Part shown: positions 1-9,300 of the stretch, in pieces
Position numbering within the stretch: the stretch's first letter is position 1
Layout: the number at the start of each line of letters is the position of its first letter
Source: Hyalangium ruber
GTDB taxonomy: Bacteria; Myxococcota; Myxococcia; Myxococcales; Myxococcaceae
NCBI RefSeq assembly: GCF_034259325.1
Contig: NZ_JAXIVS010000011.1
Span: 186,001 to 250,000 of the forward strand
DNA: 64,000 bases
Direction: 5' to 3'
The notes under the pieces: generated by a model
Seen by the model: only the letters and a program-made list of their open reading frames with translations
What the model was told of the DNA's origin: nothing
The model's database searches: none
Program-made: the position numbers and the translations under genes

Positions 1-225
1 GGGCGACGCCACCGCGAGCGCGGCGACCTCCCCGGGATTGCGGCGCAACCGCTCGAGCTGGCGCTTGTCCTCGCGAGACGTCACCACCAGCCGCATCGCC
101 AGCAGGTCGTAGAACATGCCTTGTCCGGCAAGCGGCGCACGTCTCAAGGCCCAATCGTCCACGACGGTGTCGTCAATGGAGACGAGGTAGGGCGATACGA
201 TGAAGCCAGTGCCACTGCTGCCCAT
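1..225 (-). CDS. Unknown protein, 5' part only (runs off window start)
   Basis: An open frame on the minus strand begins at an ATG at 225 and runs off the window edge. It encodes 75 residues starting MGSSGTGFIVSPYLVS. A GGGAG Shine-Dalgarno element lies about 8 bases upstream. The visible part has a basic helical stretch (REDKRQLERLRR) and no signal peptide. I do not recognise the family. It diverges from the peptidase-ABC export operon, so it could belong to the same secreted-peptide locus, for example as a maturation or accessory enzyme, but that is only inference from position. Confidence 0.55.
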   Translation of the reverse strand, partial: MGSSGTGFIVSPYLVSIDDTVVDDWALRRAPLAGQGMFYDLLAMRLVVTSREDKRQLERLRRNPGEVAALAVASP

Positions 226-306
226 GAACGCAACTCCCGCGCCTCGAGGTCCCAGCGAAGTCGACACGATGCAACGGGCCAGACTCAGGGCATGAGGGGG
301 TTCATC

Positions 307-335
307 CATACATGAGGGGTGGTGTACCCAGTCAA
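307..335 (-). promoter_or_regulatory. Possible sigma-70 promoter for the partial gene
   Basis: On the minus strand TTGACT (335-330) and TGTATG (312-307) are separated by 17 bases. The -35 box is good and the -10 box is poor. The start codon at 225 would be about 75 bases downstream of the predicted transcription start. Confidence 0.3.
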
Positions 336-468
336 GGCATTGCCGCGAGGACGCGGGCCGAGTCGTGGACAGGTCCGTGGCCCTTGACTAAGCTGCGTGG
401 GCCGAGCACGACGGAGACGCGGCCCTCGCCGTGATGCACGTCAGGGCTCGGGTACTCCACAGCGCGCC

Positions 469-1470
469 ATGAGACGTAGCCTCCGCCCCTCGATCGTCCG
501 CCTGCTCGCCCTGGGGGCAGGCACGGCCGTATTGGCCTGGGGCGTTGACCGTCTCAGTGACGGGGACGAGGTGCGAAGGCCCGAGCGCAGCGGGGTATCC
601 ACCGCTCCGCCCAGGCCTCCGGAGTCGGCGGAGCTGTTCGTGGGCGTGGTCGTCGCCTCGACCGATGTGAGCCTGGCTTTCCAGCAAGCGGGGCGGCTCG
701 AGCAGGTGCGCGTCCGGGTGGGAGATCGCGTCAAGCAGGGCCAGGTGCTGGCCGCACTCGATGTCCTGCAGGCGCGCCAGGAGCTGAAGGTGGCACACGC
801 GCAGTTGATCGCGCAGCAGGCAGAGCTTCGCAAGGCGGAGATCCGGCAGCGGCAGACGCGCGTGGAAGTGGAGCGCGTGAAGGTGCTCGGAGAGCAGGTC
901 TCCCGCGCGGAGCTCGAGAACGTGACTTTTCAGGAGGAGCTGGCCTCCACCGAGGTGGCCATCTCGTCCGCGCGTGTGGCCGAGCAGTCCGCCCGTGTGG
1001 AACTGCTGTCCCTCCGCCTGGGATACATGGAGCTTCGCGCGCCCTTTGGCGGTCAGGTGGCGGCGGTCCTCGTCCCCGTCGGAGGACAGGTGGGGGAGGG
1101 GCAAGCGGTCATCCGGCTCCTCCTGCAGGAGGAGAAGTTCCGCGTCCGCTTCGCGGCGCCGGAGCACATCGCCGGCCGGCTCCAGCCTGGAGCGCGGGTC
1201 GAGGTGCTGGGGCCTACTCCTGACACCCGCATCCAGGCCACTGTCGAGACGGTGTGGCCCGAGGTCGACATTGCCTCGCGCCAGGTGTTCGTCGAGGCCA
1301 GCGCGCCCTTGCCTTCCTGGCCAGGGGCCGCGTTGTGGGTCGGGACACCGGTTCAAGTCATGCTGCCGTCACCTGGCGCTCCGGAGCTGGAGGCGGGGCC
1401 GGCCGTACAGCTTCAGCCCGAGCAGAGCGCCGTGGCAGGCAAGCAGCTCGAGGAGAAGACGGCCCAGTGA
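469..1470 (+). CDS. HlyD/RND-type periplasmic adaptor (membrane fusion) protein
   Basis: A 333-residue adaptor expected to bridge an inner-membrane exporter to an outer-membrane channel. An Arg-rich N-terminus and one hydrophobic segment (about residues 10-23) act as signal or anchor. They are followed by a first biotinyl-lipoyl half (AFQQAGRLEQVRVRVGD), a coiled-coil hairpin (about 90-160) and a second lipoyl half (RAPFGGQVAAVLVPVGG). The frame is open from further upstream, but the ATG at 469 gives a proper signal-anchor, so it is preferred; no strong ribosome-binding site is seen. It overlaps the next gene by 4 bases (GTGA), which indicates one operon with the second adaptor and the peptidase-ABC transporter. 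No TolC-like gene is visible, so the outer-membrane partner lies elsewhere. Confidence 0.8.
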   Translation: MRRSLRPSIVRLLALGAGTAVLAWGVDRLSDGDEVRRPERSGVSTAPPRPPESAELFVGVVVASTDVSLAFQQAGRLEQVRVRVGDRVKQGQVLAALDVLQARQELKVAHAQLIAQQAELRKAEIRQRQTRVEVERVKVLGEQVSRAELENVTFQEELASTEVAISSARVAEQSARVELLSLRLGYMELRAPFGGQVAAVLVPVGGQVGEGQAVIRLLLQEEKFRVRFAAPEHIAGRLQPGARVEVLGPTPDTRIQATVETVWPEVDIASRQVFVEASAPLPSWPGAALWVGTPVQVMLPSPGAPELEAGPAVQLQPEQSAVAGKQLEEKTAQ

Positions 1471-2417
1471 CAGCCGGCCCTCAAAAGAAGCTCTACCGCG
1501 AGGAGGCGCTGCAGGCCTTCTATGCGGGTGAGAGCGCACCTGGACAGGTGGTGCGGCTGTCCCCGGCCTGGCTGGGATACACCTATTGGCTCCTGGCGGT
1601 GGCGTTCCTGGTGGCGGCCGTGGTGCTCGTGTTCGGCCGGCTGAACCAATATGCCACGGGCCCCTCGATGGTCCGGGCGCAAGGGCTCATCCCCGTGGCC
1701 GCGAGCCGGGAGGGGATGGTGGTAGCGGTCCTCGTTTCACCGGGGGACGAGGTCCAACGCGGGCAGCCGTTGGTGCGCCTGCATGCGGGTGACGAGCAGG
1801 CGGAGCATGAGCGGCTCGAGCGCGAGTACCAGGTCCAGCTCATGAAGACGCTGAGCAGGCCGGAGAACGCCATCGCTCGCGAGGCGCTCGCCACGCTGGC
1901 CGGGCAGCGAGAAGCCTCTCGGGCCTTGTTGGAGGAACGGACGCTTCGGGCATCCTCGGCCGGTGTCGTTTCGGATGTGCGCGTCCGTCCGGGACAGCAC
2001 CTCACCCCAGGTGAAGTCGCGCTGACCGTCGCGGGGGAGAGCACGCGGTTCTCGGTGGTGGCCCTGCTTCCCGGCCACCAGCGCCCCTATCTGCAGCCGG
2101 GCAGTCCCCTGCGGTTCGAGCTCGCCGGGTTTCGTTACAACTACCACTCCCTGGTGACGAGCGAGGTGGGCAATGTCATCCTCGGGCCCGCGGAGGTGCG
2201 CCGCGTCCTGGGGCCCGAGATGGCGGACGCCGTCGAGTTCTCTGGCCCCCAGGTGATGGTGACTGCCTCGCTCGAGGAGACGTCCTTCGTGGCGGATGGG
2301 CTGCAACTGCGGTTCTACGACGGGATGATGGGCCGCGCCGACATCCCCGTGCGTCGTGAGCGCATCATCCTGGTGATGTTTCCTTGGCTGAGGGAGCTGT
2401 TCTCGAATGAGGGATGA
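1467..2417 (+). CDS. HlyD-family secretion adaptor
   Basis: A 316-residue second adaptor. The GTG start overlaps the previous stop by 4 bases and has GAGGAGAAG about 8 bases upstream. There is a cytoplasmic N-terminus, one membrane helix (about residues 35-56), then a lipoyl half (SREGMVVAVLVSPGDEVQRG), a short hairpin and a second lipoyl half (SSAGVVSDVRVRPGQHLTPG). It ends in a beta-rich region like that of HlyD proteins in bacteriocin export. The short coiled coil and tight coupling to the C39-ABC gene resemble adaptors of NHLM/lactococcin-type exporters. Having two adaptors of different types in one operon is unusual; the RND-type protein may contact the outer-membrane channel while this one contacts the ABC transporter (inference). 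Confidence 0.85.
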   Translation: MTAGPQKKLYREEALQAFYAGESAPGQVVRLSPAWLGYTYWLLAVAFLVAAVVLVFGRLNQYATGPSMVRAQGLIPVAASREGMVVAVLVSPGDEVQRGQPLVRLHAGDEQAEHERLEREYQVQLMKTLSRPENAIAREALATLAGQREASRALLEERTLRASSAGVVSDVRVRPGQHLTPGEVALTVAGESTRFSVVALLPGHQRPYLQPGSPLRFELAGFRYNYHSLVTSEVGNVILGPAEVRRVLGPEMADAVEFSGPQVMVTASLEETSFVADGLQLRFYDGMMGRADIPVRRERIILVMFPWLRELFSNEG

Positions 2418-4623
2418 GTCCGACCACGGTCTGGCTGCGCTCGTCGAGCGGTTTCCCGCGCTGAAGCGGCTGATGCAGGGGGCGCGCGGCATCCCTGTCA
2501 TCCAGCAGAACAGCGGGAACGAGTGCGGCCTCGCCTCGCTGGCCATGGTGCTCTCCTATCTGGGCCGGCCCACCTCGCTCGAGGAGCTGCGAGAGGCGGT
2601 CACCCCGGACAGGGCAGGCGTGTCCGCACGGGATCTGCTGGAGACGGGCCGGTTGTTCGGACTCCGCGGACGGGGCGTGGCGCTGGACATCAAGGACCTG
2701 GAGTTCCTCGAGCCCGGAACCATCCTCCACTGGGATCTCAACCACTATGTCGTGTTCGAGCGGCACGAGGAGGACGGCATCCGGGTCGTCGACCCGGCGG
2801 TGGGGCGCAGGAAGGTGCCGCTCGAGCAGGTCCGTCGCTCCCTGTCGGGGGTCGGCATCCTCTTCGAGCCCACCGAGGCGCTCCGGCCAGCCAAGGCCAC
2901 GCGCAGCCCCTGGGACATCATCCAGCACCTGGTCGTGAGCTCGGGGACGCTCGGCCGGCTCATGGTGGTCTCCATCCTCCTGCAGCTGCTGGCGCTGTTC
3001 GTCCCCGCCTACACCACCGTGGTGGTGGACCGCATCCTTCCCCGGGCGGACCACGAGCTGTTCCTCCTCTTCATGGGAGGCGCGGCCATCCTTTTCTGCT
3101 TTCACCTGGCGACAGGCTGGGTCCGGCAGTTCCTCGTGCTCTATCTCCGGATACGCATGAGTCTGGGGCTCAAGCTGGAGTTCATGGATCGGCTGTTACG
3201 CCTGCCCTATTCCTTCTTCCAGGTGCGCTCGGTCGGCGACCTTCACGAGCGGCTCCAGAGCACCACCCACATCCAGAACACGCTCTCGGCGACCGTGGTG
3301 GCCTCCCTGCTGGATGGCCTCTTCACCCTGCTCTATCTGGGAGTGCTCGTCCTCGTTGACGCCTCCGCGGGGCTCCTCGTCCTGGGACTCGGGCTGCTCC
3401 AGGTGCTCTGCCTGGTGCTGTCGCTCCGGACCCGGAAGCAGTTGCTGGACTCCGAGCTCTACCTTCAGGGGCGAGCCTCCGCGCTGGCCGCGGAGATGAT
3501 GCGGGGCATCGAGACCCTCAAGGCGATGGGAGGGGAGTTCCAGGCGCTGCAGCAGTGGTCGGACCGCTTCACTGAGCTGCTCAACGCCCAGCTCCACCGC
3601 GGTAAGATCGAGAGCTTGCTGGATGGCTTCCTCCGGGCAGTCCAGTACGGCTCTCCGCTCGTGGTGTTGGGCTACGGCTCGCACCTCGTGCTCAACGGGC
3701 AGCTCTCCCTGGGAATGATGCTGGGGCTCTTCGCGCTCGCGGTGGGGTTCCTTACGCCGCTGGGGTCGTTCGTCAGCACCGCCGTTGAACTCAACTATGT
3801 CCGCGCGCATCTGGATCGCATCCAGGATGCCTTCCTGGCCAAGCCAGAACAGAGTCCGGGAGGGCTCAAGGAGCCCCCCAAGCTGCAGGGCCGGGTGGAG
3901 CTGGAGAACGTGAGCTTCCGGTACGGCACTTTCTCGCCCTATGTGGTGCGCAACGTGTCCGTGCGCATCGAGCCCGGGCAGTTCGTGGCCATCGTGGGGC
4001 GCTCGGGCTCGGGGAAGACGACCCTGGCCCGGCTGTTGATTGGCCTCTCCGTTCCGGAGGAGGGGACGGTCCGCTTCGACGGCGTGGACATCCGTGAGTA
4101 CGACTTGTCCCAGCTGCGACGCCAGTGCGGCGTCGTCACGCAGCAGCCCTTCCTCTTCCAGCAGACCATTCGGAGCAATATCGCCGGGGGGGATGCCTCC
4201 GCCTCCCTGGATGACGTCATGCGAGCGGCGAAGCTGGCCTGCATCCACGACGATATCAGCCAGATTCCAGGGGGTTACGCCACCTTATTGGCCGAGAACG
4301 GCTCCTCTCTCTCAGGCGGGCAGATGCAGCGCATGGCGCTGGCGCGTGCCCTGCTGCGCAACCCGCGCATCCTCCTGCTGGACGAGGCCACCAGCGCCCT
4401 CGATGCCGCGACCGAGCGCTCGGTGCAGGAGAACCTGGCGAAGCTCCAATGTACCCGCATCATCATCGCGCACCGGCTGAGCACCATTCGGGACGCGGAC
4501 CTCATCCTGGTCATGGACGAGGGCCGCATCTGCGAGCGAGGCACACACGAGGAGCTGCTGGCGGCAGGAGGGATCTACGCCAAGCTGGTGGCCGCGCAGC
4601 TGTCCTCGGCTCAGCCTGGGTAG
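2407..4623 (+). CDS. Peptidase-containing ABC transporter (C39 peptidase, TM and ATPase domains)
   Basis: A 738-residue PCAT that should cleave a double-glycine leader and export the mature peptide. The N-terminal C39 peptidase (about 25-155) has its Cys in SGNECGLASLAMVL, His in LNHYVVFE and Asp in VVDPAVG, so the catalytic triad looks complete. A six-helix exporter domain follows (about 165-460). The ATPase has Walker A GRSGSGKTT, Q-loop, signature LSGGQMQR and Walker B ILLLDEATSALD. The start overlaps the adaptor gene by 11 bases. No small ORF with an obvious double-glycine leader was found nearby, so the substrate is unknown and may lie outside the window. The 3' end overlaps convergent cyaY by 13 bases. 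Confidence 0.93.
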   Translation: MRDESDHGLAALVERFPALKRLMQGARGIPVIQQNSGNECGLASLAMVLSYLGRPTSLEELREAVTPDRAGVSARDLLETGRLFGLRGRGVALDIKDLEFLEPGTILHWDLNHYVVFERHEEDGIRVVDPAVGRRKVPLEQVRRSLSGVGILFEPTEALRPAKATRSPWDIIQHLVVSSGTLGRLMVVSILLQLLALFVPAYTTVVVDRILPRADHELFLLFMGGAAILFCFHLATGWVRQFLVLYLRIRMSLGLKLEFMDRLLRLPYSFFQVRSVGDLHERLQSTTHIQNTLSATVVASLLDGLFTLLYLGVLVLVDASAGLLVLGLGLLQVLCLVLSLRTRKQLLDSELYLQGRASALAAEMMRGIETLKAMGGEFQALQQWSDRFTELLNAQLHRGKIESLLDGFLRAVQYGSPLVVLGYGSHLVLNGQLSLGMMLGLFALAVGFLTPLGSFVSTAVELNYVRAHLDRIQDAFLAKPEQSPGGLKEPPKLQGRVELENVSFRYGTFSPYVVRNVSVRIEPGQFVAIVGRSGSGKTTLARLLIGLSVPEEGTVRFDGVDIREYDLSQLRRQCGVVTQQPFLFQQTIRSNIAGGDASASLDDVMRAAKLACIHDDISQIPGGYATLLAENGSSLSGGQMQRMALARALLRNPRILLLDEATSALDAATERSVQENLAKLQCTRIIIAHRLSTIRDADLILVMDEGRICERGTHEELLAAGGIYAKLVAAQLSSAQPG

Positions 4624-4943
4624 GCGAGCTCCGCGCCGCTGATGTCGCGCACCACGTCCGCGACGAAGGAGAAGAGCTCCAGCCCCCGGCCCTTGTCGTC
4701 CTTCCAGGTGCCGGTGGCCTCGTCGTAGGAGAAGTGGATGCCCTGGCTCTTGCCAGCCACCCAGATCTGCCGCACGGCGCGCTGGGTGTTGACGATGCAC
4801 TTCTCCCGCGAGGGCGCGGTGAGGGTGAGCATGTCCCCGGTGCTGTCGGCCTCGAGCACGTCCGGATCGATGGCATCCGCGGCGGCGAGCAGTCGCTTGA
4901 AGACGGCGGCGACGAGCTGGTTGTAGCGGGCCTCGTCCATCAT
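4611..4943 (-). CDS. cyaY: Frataxin-like iron donor protein CyaY
   Basis: A 110-residue frataxin-fold protein involved in iron-sulfur cluster assembly, binding iron and regulating the cysteine desulfurase complex. It shows an acidic N-terminal helix, then the sheet region with TGDMLTLTAPSREKCIVNTQ and the family signature RQIWVAGKSQGIHFSYD. Length matches bacterial CyaY. It is followed upstream on the same strand by sixA, one base apart, so they are probably co-transcribed. Its 3' end overlaps the ABC transporter gene. Confidence 0.9.
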   Translation of the reverse strand: MMDEARYNQLVAAVFKRLLAAADAIDPDVLEADSTGDMLTLTAPSREKCIVNTQRAVRQIWVAGKSQGIHFSYDEATGTWKDDKGRGLELFSFVADVVRDISGAELAYPG

Positions 4944-4944
4944 C

Positions 4945-5439
4945 TCACTGGATGACGTCGAGCACCGGCTGACCAGGAGCGGCGTAGAACAGGAACTTCA
5001 TCTGCGGGGTCTCCCCCTCGCCGCGCTCCAGGGCGATGACGGTGCCCGGGTTCACGGGCTTGGGGAAGGACTGCATGCCCAGCAGGTGAGCGGCCAGCGC
5101 TCCCATCGAGGGCTGATGCCCCACCAGCACGAGGTTCTGGTCCGAGTGCTCGTGGATGACCGGCTCCACGGCGCCCACGGGCATGTCCGGCAGCAGGCAC
5201 CGGTGGGCTCGCAACAGACCCTCGTGCTTGACCACCGACGAGAGCAACTGCGCCGTCTGCACCGTGCGCACCAGCGGGCTCGTCAGGATCAGCGAGACGG
5301 GGCCCATGCGCTCCGACAAAGAGGCGAAGTGCTGGGCGGTATTTGCGCGGGCCTTCGCGGTCAGGGCGCGTGCCTCGTCGCCGAGACCCTCGGGGATCTC
5401 CGCGTCCGCATCACCGTGCCTTACCAGGAAAATCCTCAA
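4945..5439 (-). CDS. sixA: SixA-type phosphohistidine phosphatase
   Basis: A histidine phosphatase of the SixA branch, which removes phosphate from phosphohistidine in His-to-Asp phosphotransfer proteins. The catalytic RHG is in RIFLVRHGDAD, followed by TSPLVRTVQTAQLL and the second catalytic His in LVGHQPS. The frame is open to 5502, but a promoter-like sequence lies at 5473-5502. Family proteins begin at MRIFLVRHG, and GGAGGG sits just upstream of TTG 5439. A GTG at 5457 is an alternative start. It probably forms a two-gene operon with cyaY. Confidence 0.85.
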   Translation of the reverse strand: MRIFLVRHGDADAEIPEGLGDEARALTAKARANTAQHFASLSERMGPVSLILTSPLVRTVQTAQLLSSVVKHEGLLRAHRCLLPDMPVGAVEPVIHEHSDQNLVLVGHQPSMGALAAHLLGMQSFPKPVNPGTVIALERGEGETPQMKFLFYAAPGQPVLDVIQ

Positions 5440-5472
5440 AGTCCCTCCACCGCTCACGACAACGAACCGGGG

Positions 5473-5502
5473 TTCGTACACGACCGTGGCCGGGTTGGTC
5501 AA
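5473..5502 (-). promoter_or_regulatory. Probable sigma-70 promoter of sixA-cyaY
   Basis: TTGACC (5502-5497) and TACGAA (5478-5473) are separated by 18 bases on the minus strand. This places transcription start near 5466, which argues against translation starting at the upstream TTG at 5502. Confidence 0.45.
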
Positions 5503-5588
5503 AGGTAATGCGGCGATTGTTCAGTGCCGGGGATCCCCCCCGCCAGGTTGGCGAGGAGGCGCCGAACCCGCACGCTCGGAGCGCAGCA

Positions 5589-5594
5589 TATACT
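5589..5594 (+). promoter_or_regulatory. Possible -10 element for the coiled-coil lipoprotein gene
   Basis: TATACT lies 36 bases before the ATG at 5631 in the 190-base divergent spacer with sixA. No convincing -35 box is present at 17 bases, so the promoter assignment is weak. Confidence 0.35.
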
Positions 5595-5630
5595 GCCCGC
5601 CTCGGGAGGCATTACCCGACAGGAGTGGGC

Positions 5631-6314
5631 ATGCGTCGGTCGCTGTGGGTGCTGTGTGCAGCGCTGTTTCTCTCAGGCTGCAAGAAGGAGCAGGCGTCAG
5701 AAGCGCCCCGTCCCGCGGAGGCAGCCCGGCCCTCGGAGGCTCCTCTAGAGGGCGAGCAGGCAGAGGAGCCAGGCGCGGAGTTCGCCCCCGGCGCGTACAC
5801 GGTGACGAAGGAGAAGCTCGACGCCTATGTGGGCTACCAGCGAAAGCTGCTGGAGGCCTACGACGCGCTCCTCAAGGACATGGCCGGGGTACAGGGTCGG
5901 CTGAAGGACGGCGGCTCGGACATGAAGGCCGACCTCAACGCCTCGATGAAGCTCATCGAGAGCAAGGCGAAGGCGGAGGAGGCCGCGCGCAAGGAAGCGG
6001 GGCTCTCCGAGCAGGACGTGAACGGCCTCTCCGAGGTGGTGACGGACGTCATGGGCCAGCGGCAGCTCGCCCAGGCGCTCCAGTCCGAGGAGGAGCTGAA
6101 GAAGCTGGAGGAGCTGCAGGCGAAGCTGACGCCGGAGCAGCGCGAGGAGCTGGCGCCGCAGCTGGCCACCATGCGCGAGCGCAACGAGGAGCTCCAGAAG
6201 CTCACCGAGGCCCGGCGTACCCACGGCGACGCCAACGTGGACATGGTGCTCACGCGCGAGGCGGACCTGGCGAAGAACTACCAGGACATGCTGAGCACCT
6301 TCGGTCGCAAGTAG
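5631..6314 (+). CDS. Coiled-coil lipoprotein of unknown function
   Basis: A 227-residue predicted lipoprotein. The signal peptide ends in the lipobox LSGCKK (Cys about residue 16), followed by a Pro/Glu-rich linker and a long, highly charged helical region (about 60-225) rich in Lys and Glu, probably a coiled coil. An AGGAG element lies 7 bases before the ATG. Lys-Lys after the acylated Cys does not resemble an inner-membrane retention signal, so outer-membrane placement is likely (inference). Function unknown. It converges with the large oxidoreductase gene. Confidence 0.82.
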   Translation: MRRSLWVLCAALFLSGCKKEQASEAPRPAEAARPSEAPLEGEQAEEPGAEFAPGAYTVTKEKLDAYVGYQRKLLEAYDALLKDMAGVQGRLKDGGSDMKADLNASMKLIESKAKAEEAARKEAGLSEQDVNGLSEVVTDVMGQRQLAQALQSEEELKKLEELQAKLTPEQREELAPQLATMRERNEELQKLTEARRTHGDANVDMVLTREADLAKNYQDMLSTFGRK

Positions 6315-6327
6315 GCGGCGGGGCGCC

Positions 6328-9300
6328 TCAGACTCGCTTGAGCTGAGGCACCTTCTGGAGGAGCCGCGCCAGGAAGACGTCGGACACCTTCTCCAGCACC
6401 GTGTTGCCGCGCAGGCGCTGGTTGAGGTTCACGAAGTCCACCTGGTCCAGCTTCTGGTCCTGGTTGAAGCAGGAGAAGACCCACGTCTCCTTGCCCGTGA
6501 GCGGGTCCACGTGCTTCTGGAGGCACTGGGCGCAGATCTCCTTCATCATGCACTGCATCGGCGAGTTGATGGAGCCGATGGCCTCGTGCCCAGGCTTGAG
6601 GAAGGGCTGCAGCACGCCGTGGCGGGCCTGCTGCACCGCGCGCATCATCCGGTCCGAGCCGATGGCGATGATGCGGTCCACCTCGCTGAAGGCGATGAGC
6701 GGCTGGGGGCCCAGCTTGTTCTCCGCGTAGGCGATCATGGCCTGGACGACGTTGCCCCGGAAGGCCGAGTCCTGCGGTCGCCGCGGCTCGATGAGCTCAC
6801 CGCCATCCACGCTCCAGATGATCTGGTCCGTGCCGGCTTCGATCTCGTCCTGCTTGAAGCTGTCCACCTTCTGGCGGTAGCCGGCGAAGTAGACGACGCG
6901 GCAGCCGGCGGCCTTGAGCGAGCGGGCGATGGAGAAGAGCACCGCGTTGCCGAGGCCTCCACCCACCAGCACCACCGTCTCGTTGTGGCCGATCTCCGTG
7001 GGCGTCCCCGTGGGGCCCATGAGCACCACGGGCTCGCCGGGCCGCAGCGCTGCGCACAGGCGCGAGGAGGAGCCCATCTCCAGCACGATGGTGCCCATCA
7101 GCCCCTTCTCCTTGTCCACCCACGCGCCGGTGAGGGCCAGGCCCTCCATCGTCAGCCGGGTGCCCTCCACCAGCGGGGCCTGCCGCTCGAAGTTCTGCAG
7201 CCGGTAGAACTGGCCCGGCTCGAAGTGGCTGGCCGCGAAGGGCGCCCGCACCACCACCTCCACGATGGTGGGCGTCAGGCGGTTGACGGCCACCACCGTG
7301 GCGGTGAACGCCTCGTCCAGCTTCGCGAAGTGGTCAGTCAGCTTCTCCTCGCGCTTGCGCTGGGCCAACTCATCCGAGAAGTCCGTCGCCGCCAGCTCCC
7401 GCGCGAAGAGGTGGGACACCTCCGGGTGGCCGTCCTTGGCGCTGGCCATGGCCTTCACCACGTTGCCCGCGTAGGTCGGGTGGTTGTCTCCATAGAAGGA
7501 GATGAAGCGCCCGTCCTTCCGGTACGAGGTGAAGAAGCCCGTCTTGCTGTTCAGGTCCTCGCTGGCCGGCACCGGCGCGAGGTCGAAGCTCTCCCCAGCC
7601 TCCACCAGCTCGAAGCCCTGGAAGTACTCGCGGTTCTCATCGAGCTGGAAGGTGCCCGGGTACTCCTTCTCGTACGTCACGTTGGGAGAGGTACCCGCCG
7701 CCACGCACACGGTGCGCGCGGGCAGCTCGAAGAACTCTCCGCTGCCCTTGAGCTTACCCTCCTTCGTCACCATCCGCTCGAAGCGGATGCCCCGCACCGC
7801 GCCGCTGGCGTCCGGCAGGGCCTCCGTCGGGCTCATCCGCTCGATGAAGCGGATGCCTTCCTCGAGCGCCTTCACCACCTCCTCGTGGTTGAGGCGGTAG
7901 GCGGGCGACTCGGTGAGGCTGCGGCGGTAGACGAGGCTCACCCCGCCCCAGTCGCGCACCAGCTTGATGAAGTTCGGGTGACGGCCCTCCGCGCGAGCCC
8001 GCTCACGCTCGGCGCGCACCGCGCGGCCGTGCTCCAGGAACGTCTGGTAGGTGGCGCGCTCCTCCGCGTCCAGCCGGGCGAGGATGGCTTCCTCGCCGAT
8101 GTCGGCGGCCAGCTTCTCGTGCCGATCGATCGTGCGCTCCACCTGCACCGGGTAGTACGCCGCCAGCTCGGTGGCCGTGTCGATGCCGGTGAGGCCGCCG
8201 CCGATGACGATGGCCGGCAGTTGCACCTGGAGGTTGGCCAGCGAGTCGCGCTTGAAGGCACCCGTGAGCTGCAGCGCCATGAGGAAGTCGCTCGCCTTGC
8301 GGATGCCCCGGATGAGGTTGTTCTTCATCCCGATGATGGTGGGGCGGCCCGCGCCCGCCGCGATGGCGATGTGGTCGAACCCCAGCCCCCAGGCGTCATC
8401 GACGGTCAGGGTGCCACCGAAGCGCACGCCGCCGTAGATGCGCAGGTTCTCCCGGCGCGCCAGCGTCAGGTGGATGAGGGTCAGGAAGTTCTTGTCCCAC
8501 CGCACGGTGATTCCGTACTCGGACACGCCGCCGAAGCCCTCCAGCACGCGCTCGTCCAGCTCGCGCGTCAGGGCGTTCCAGTTGTGGATGGGCTGCAGCG
8601 ACTTGCCGTTGCGCCCCACCAGCGCGTCGTCGAAGGGCTCGATCTTCAGGCCATCCACGCCGGTGACGCCGAAGCCCTCGTTGAGCAGGTAGTGCGCCAG
8701 CGTGTAGCCCGCGGGCCCCAGGCCCACGACGAGCACGTTGCGGCCCCGGTACGGCAGCGCGTACGGGCGGCGGACGTTGATGGGGTTCCAGCGCGTCAGC
8801 AGGCCGTAGATCTCGAAACCCCAGGGCAGGTTCAGCACGTCCGTGAGGGTGGCCGTCTCCGCCAGTGGGATGTTCACCGGCTCCTGCTTCTGGAAGATGC
8901 AGGCCTTCATGCAGTCGTTGCAGATGCGGTGGCCAGTGCCCGGGCACATCGGGTTGTCGAGGACGACCATCGCCAGCGCGGCGATGGAGTTACCCTCGCG
9001 CTTGAGGGCGTGCGCCTCGGAGATGCGCTCATCGAGCGGGCAGCCCGTGAGCGGGATGCCCAGCGGGTTCTTCTTGAAGCTGTGGCCCTCGGCCACCGGG
9101 TCCTTCGCCTTGAAGCCCTTGGAGCAGGAGTCCTTCTCGCGCTCGTGGCAGATGACGCAGTAGTCCACCTCGTTCATCACGTCGCGCGGGGTGCCCCGGC
9201 GGTCCGTGAGCTTGAAGCCATCCCGGTGGCGCAGGTGATGCTCGGGGCCCTCGGCCACCTCGGGCAGGTTCGGGTCCGGGCGGTGGAGCTGCACGAGCTG

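Noticed and set aside
121-315. A 64-codon frame tested as a possible double-glycine leader peptide for the C39 transporter
   Set aside because: No GG/GA site after a helical leader, no good ribosome-binding site, and it is antisense to the partial gene.
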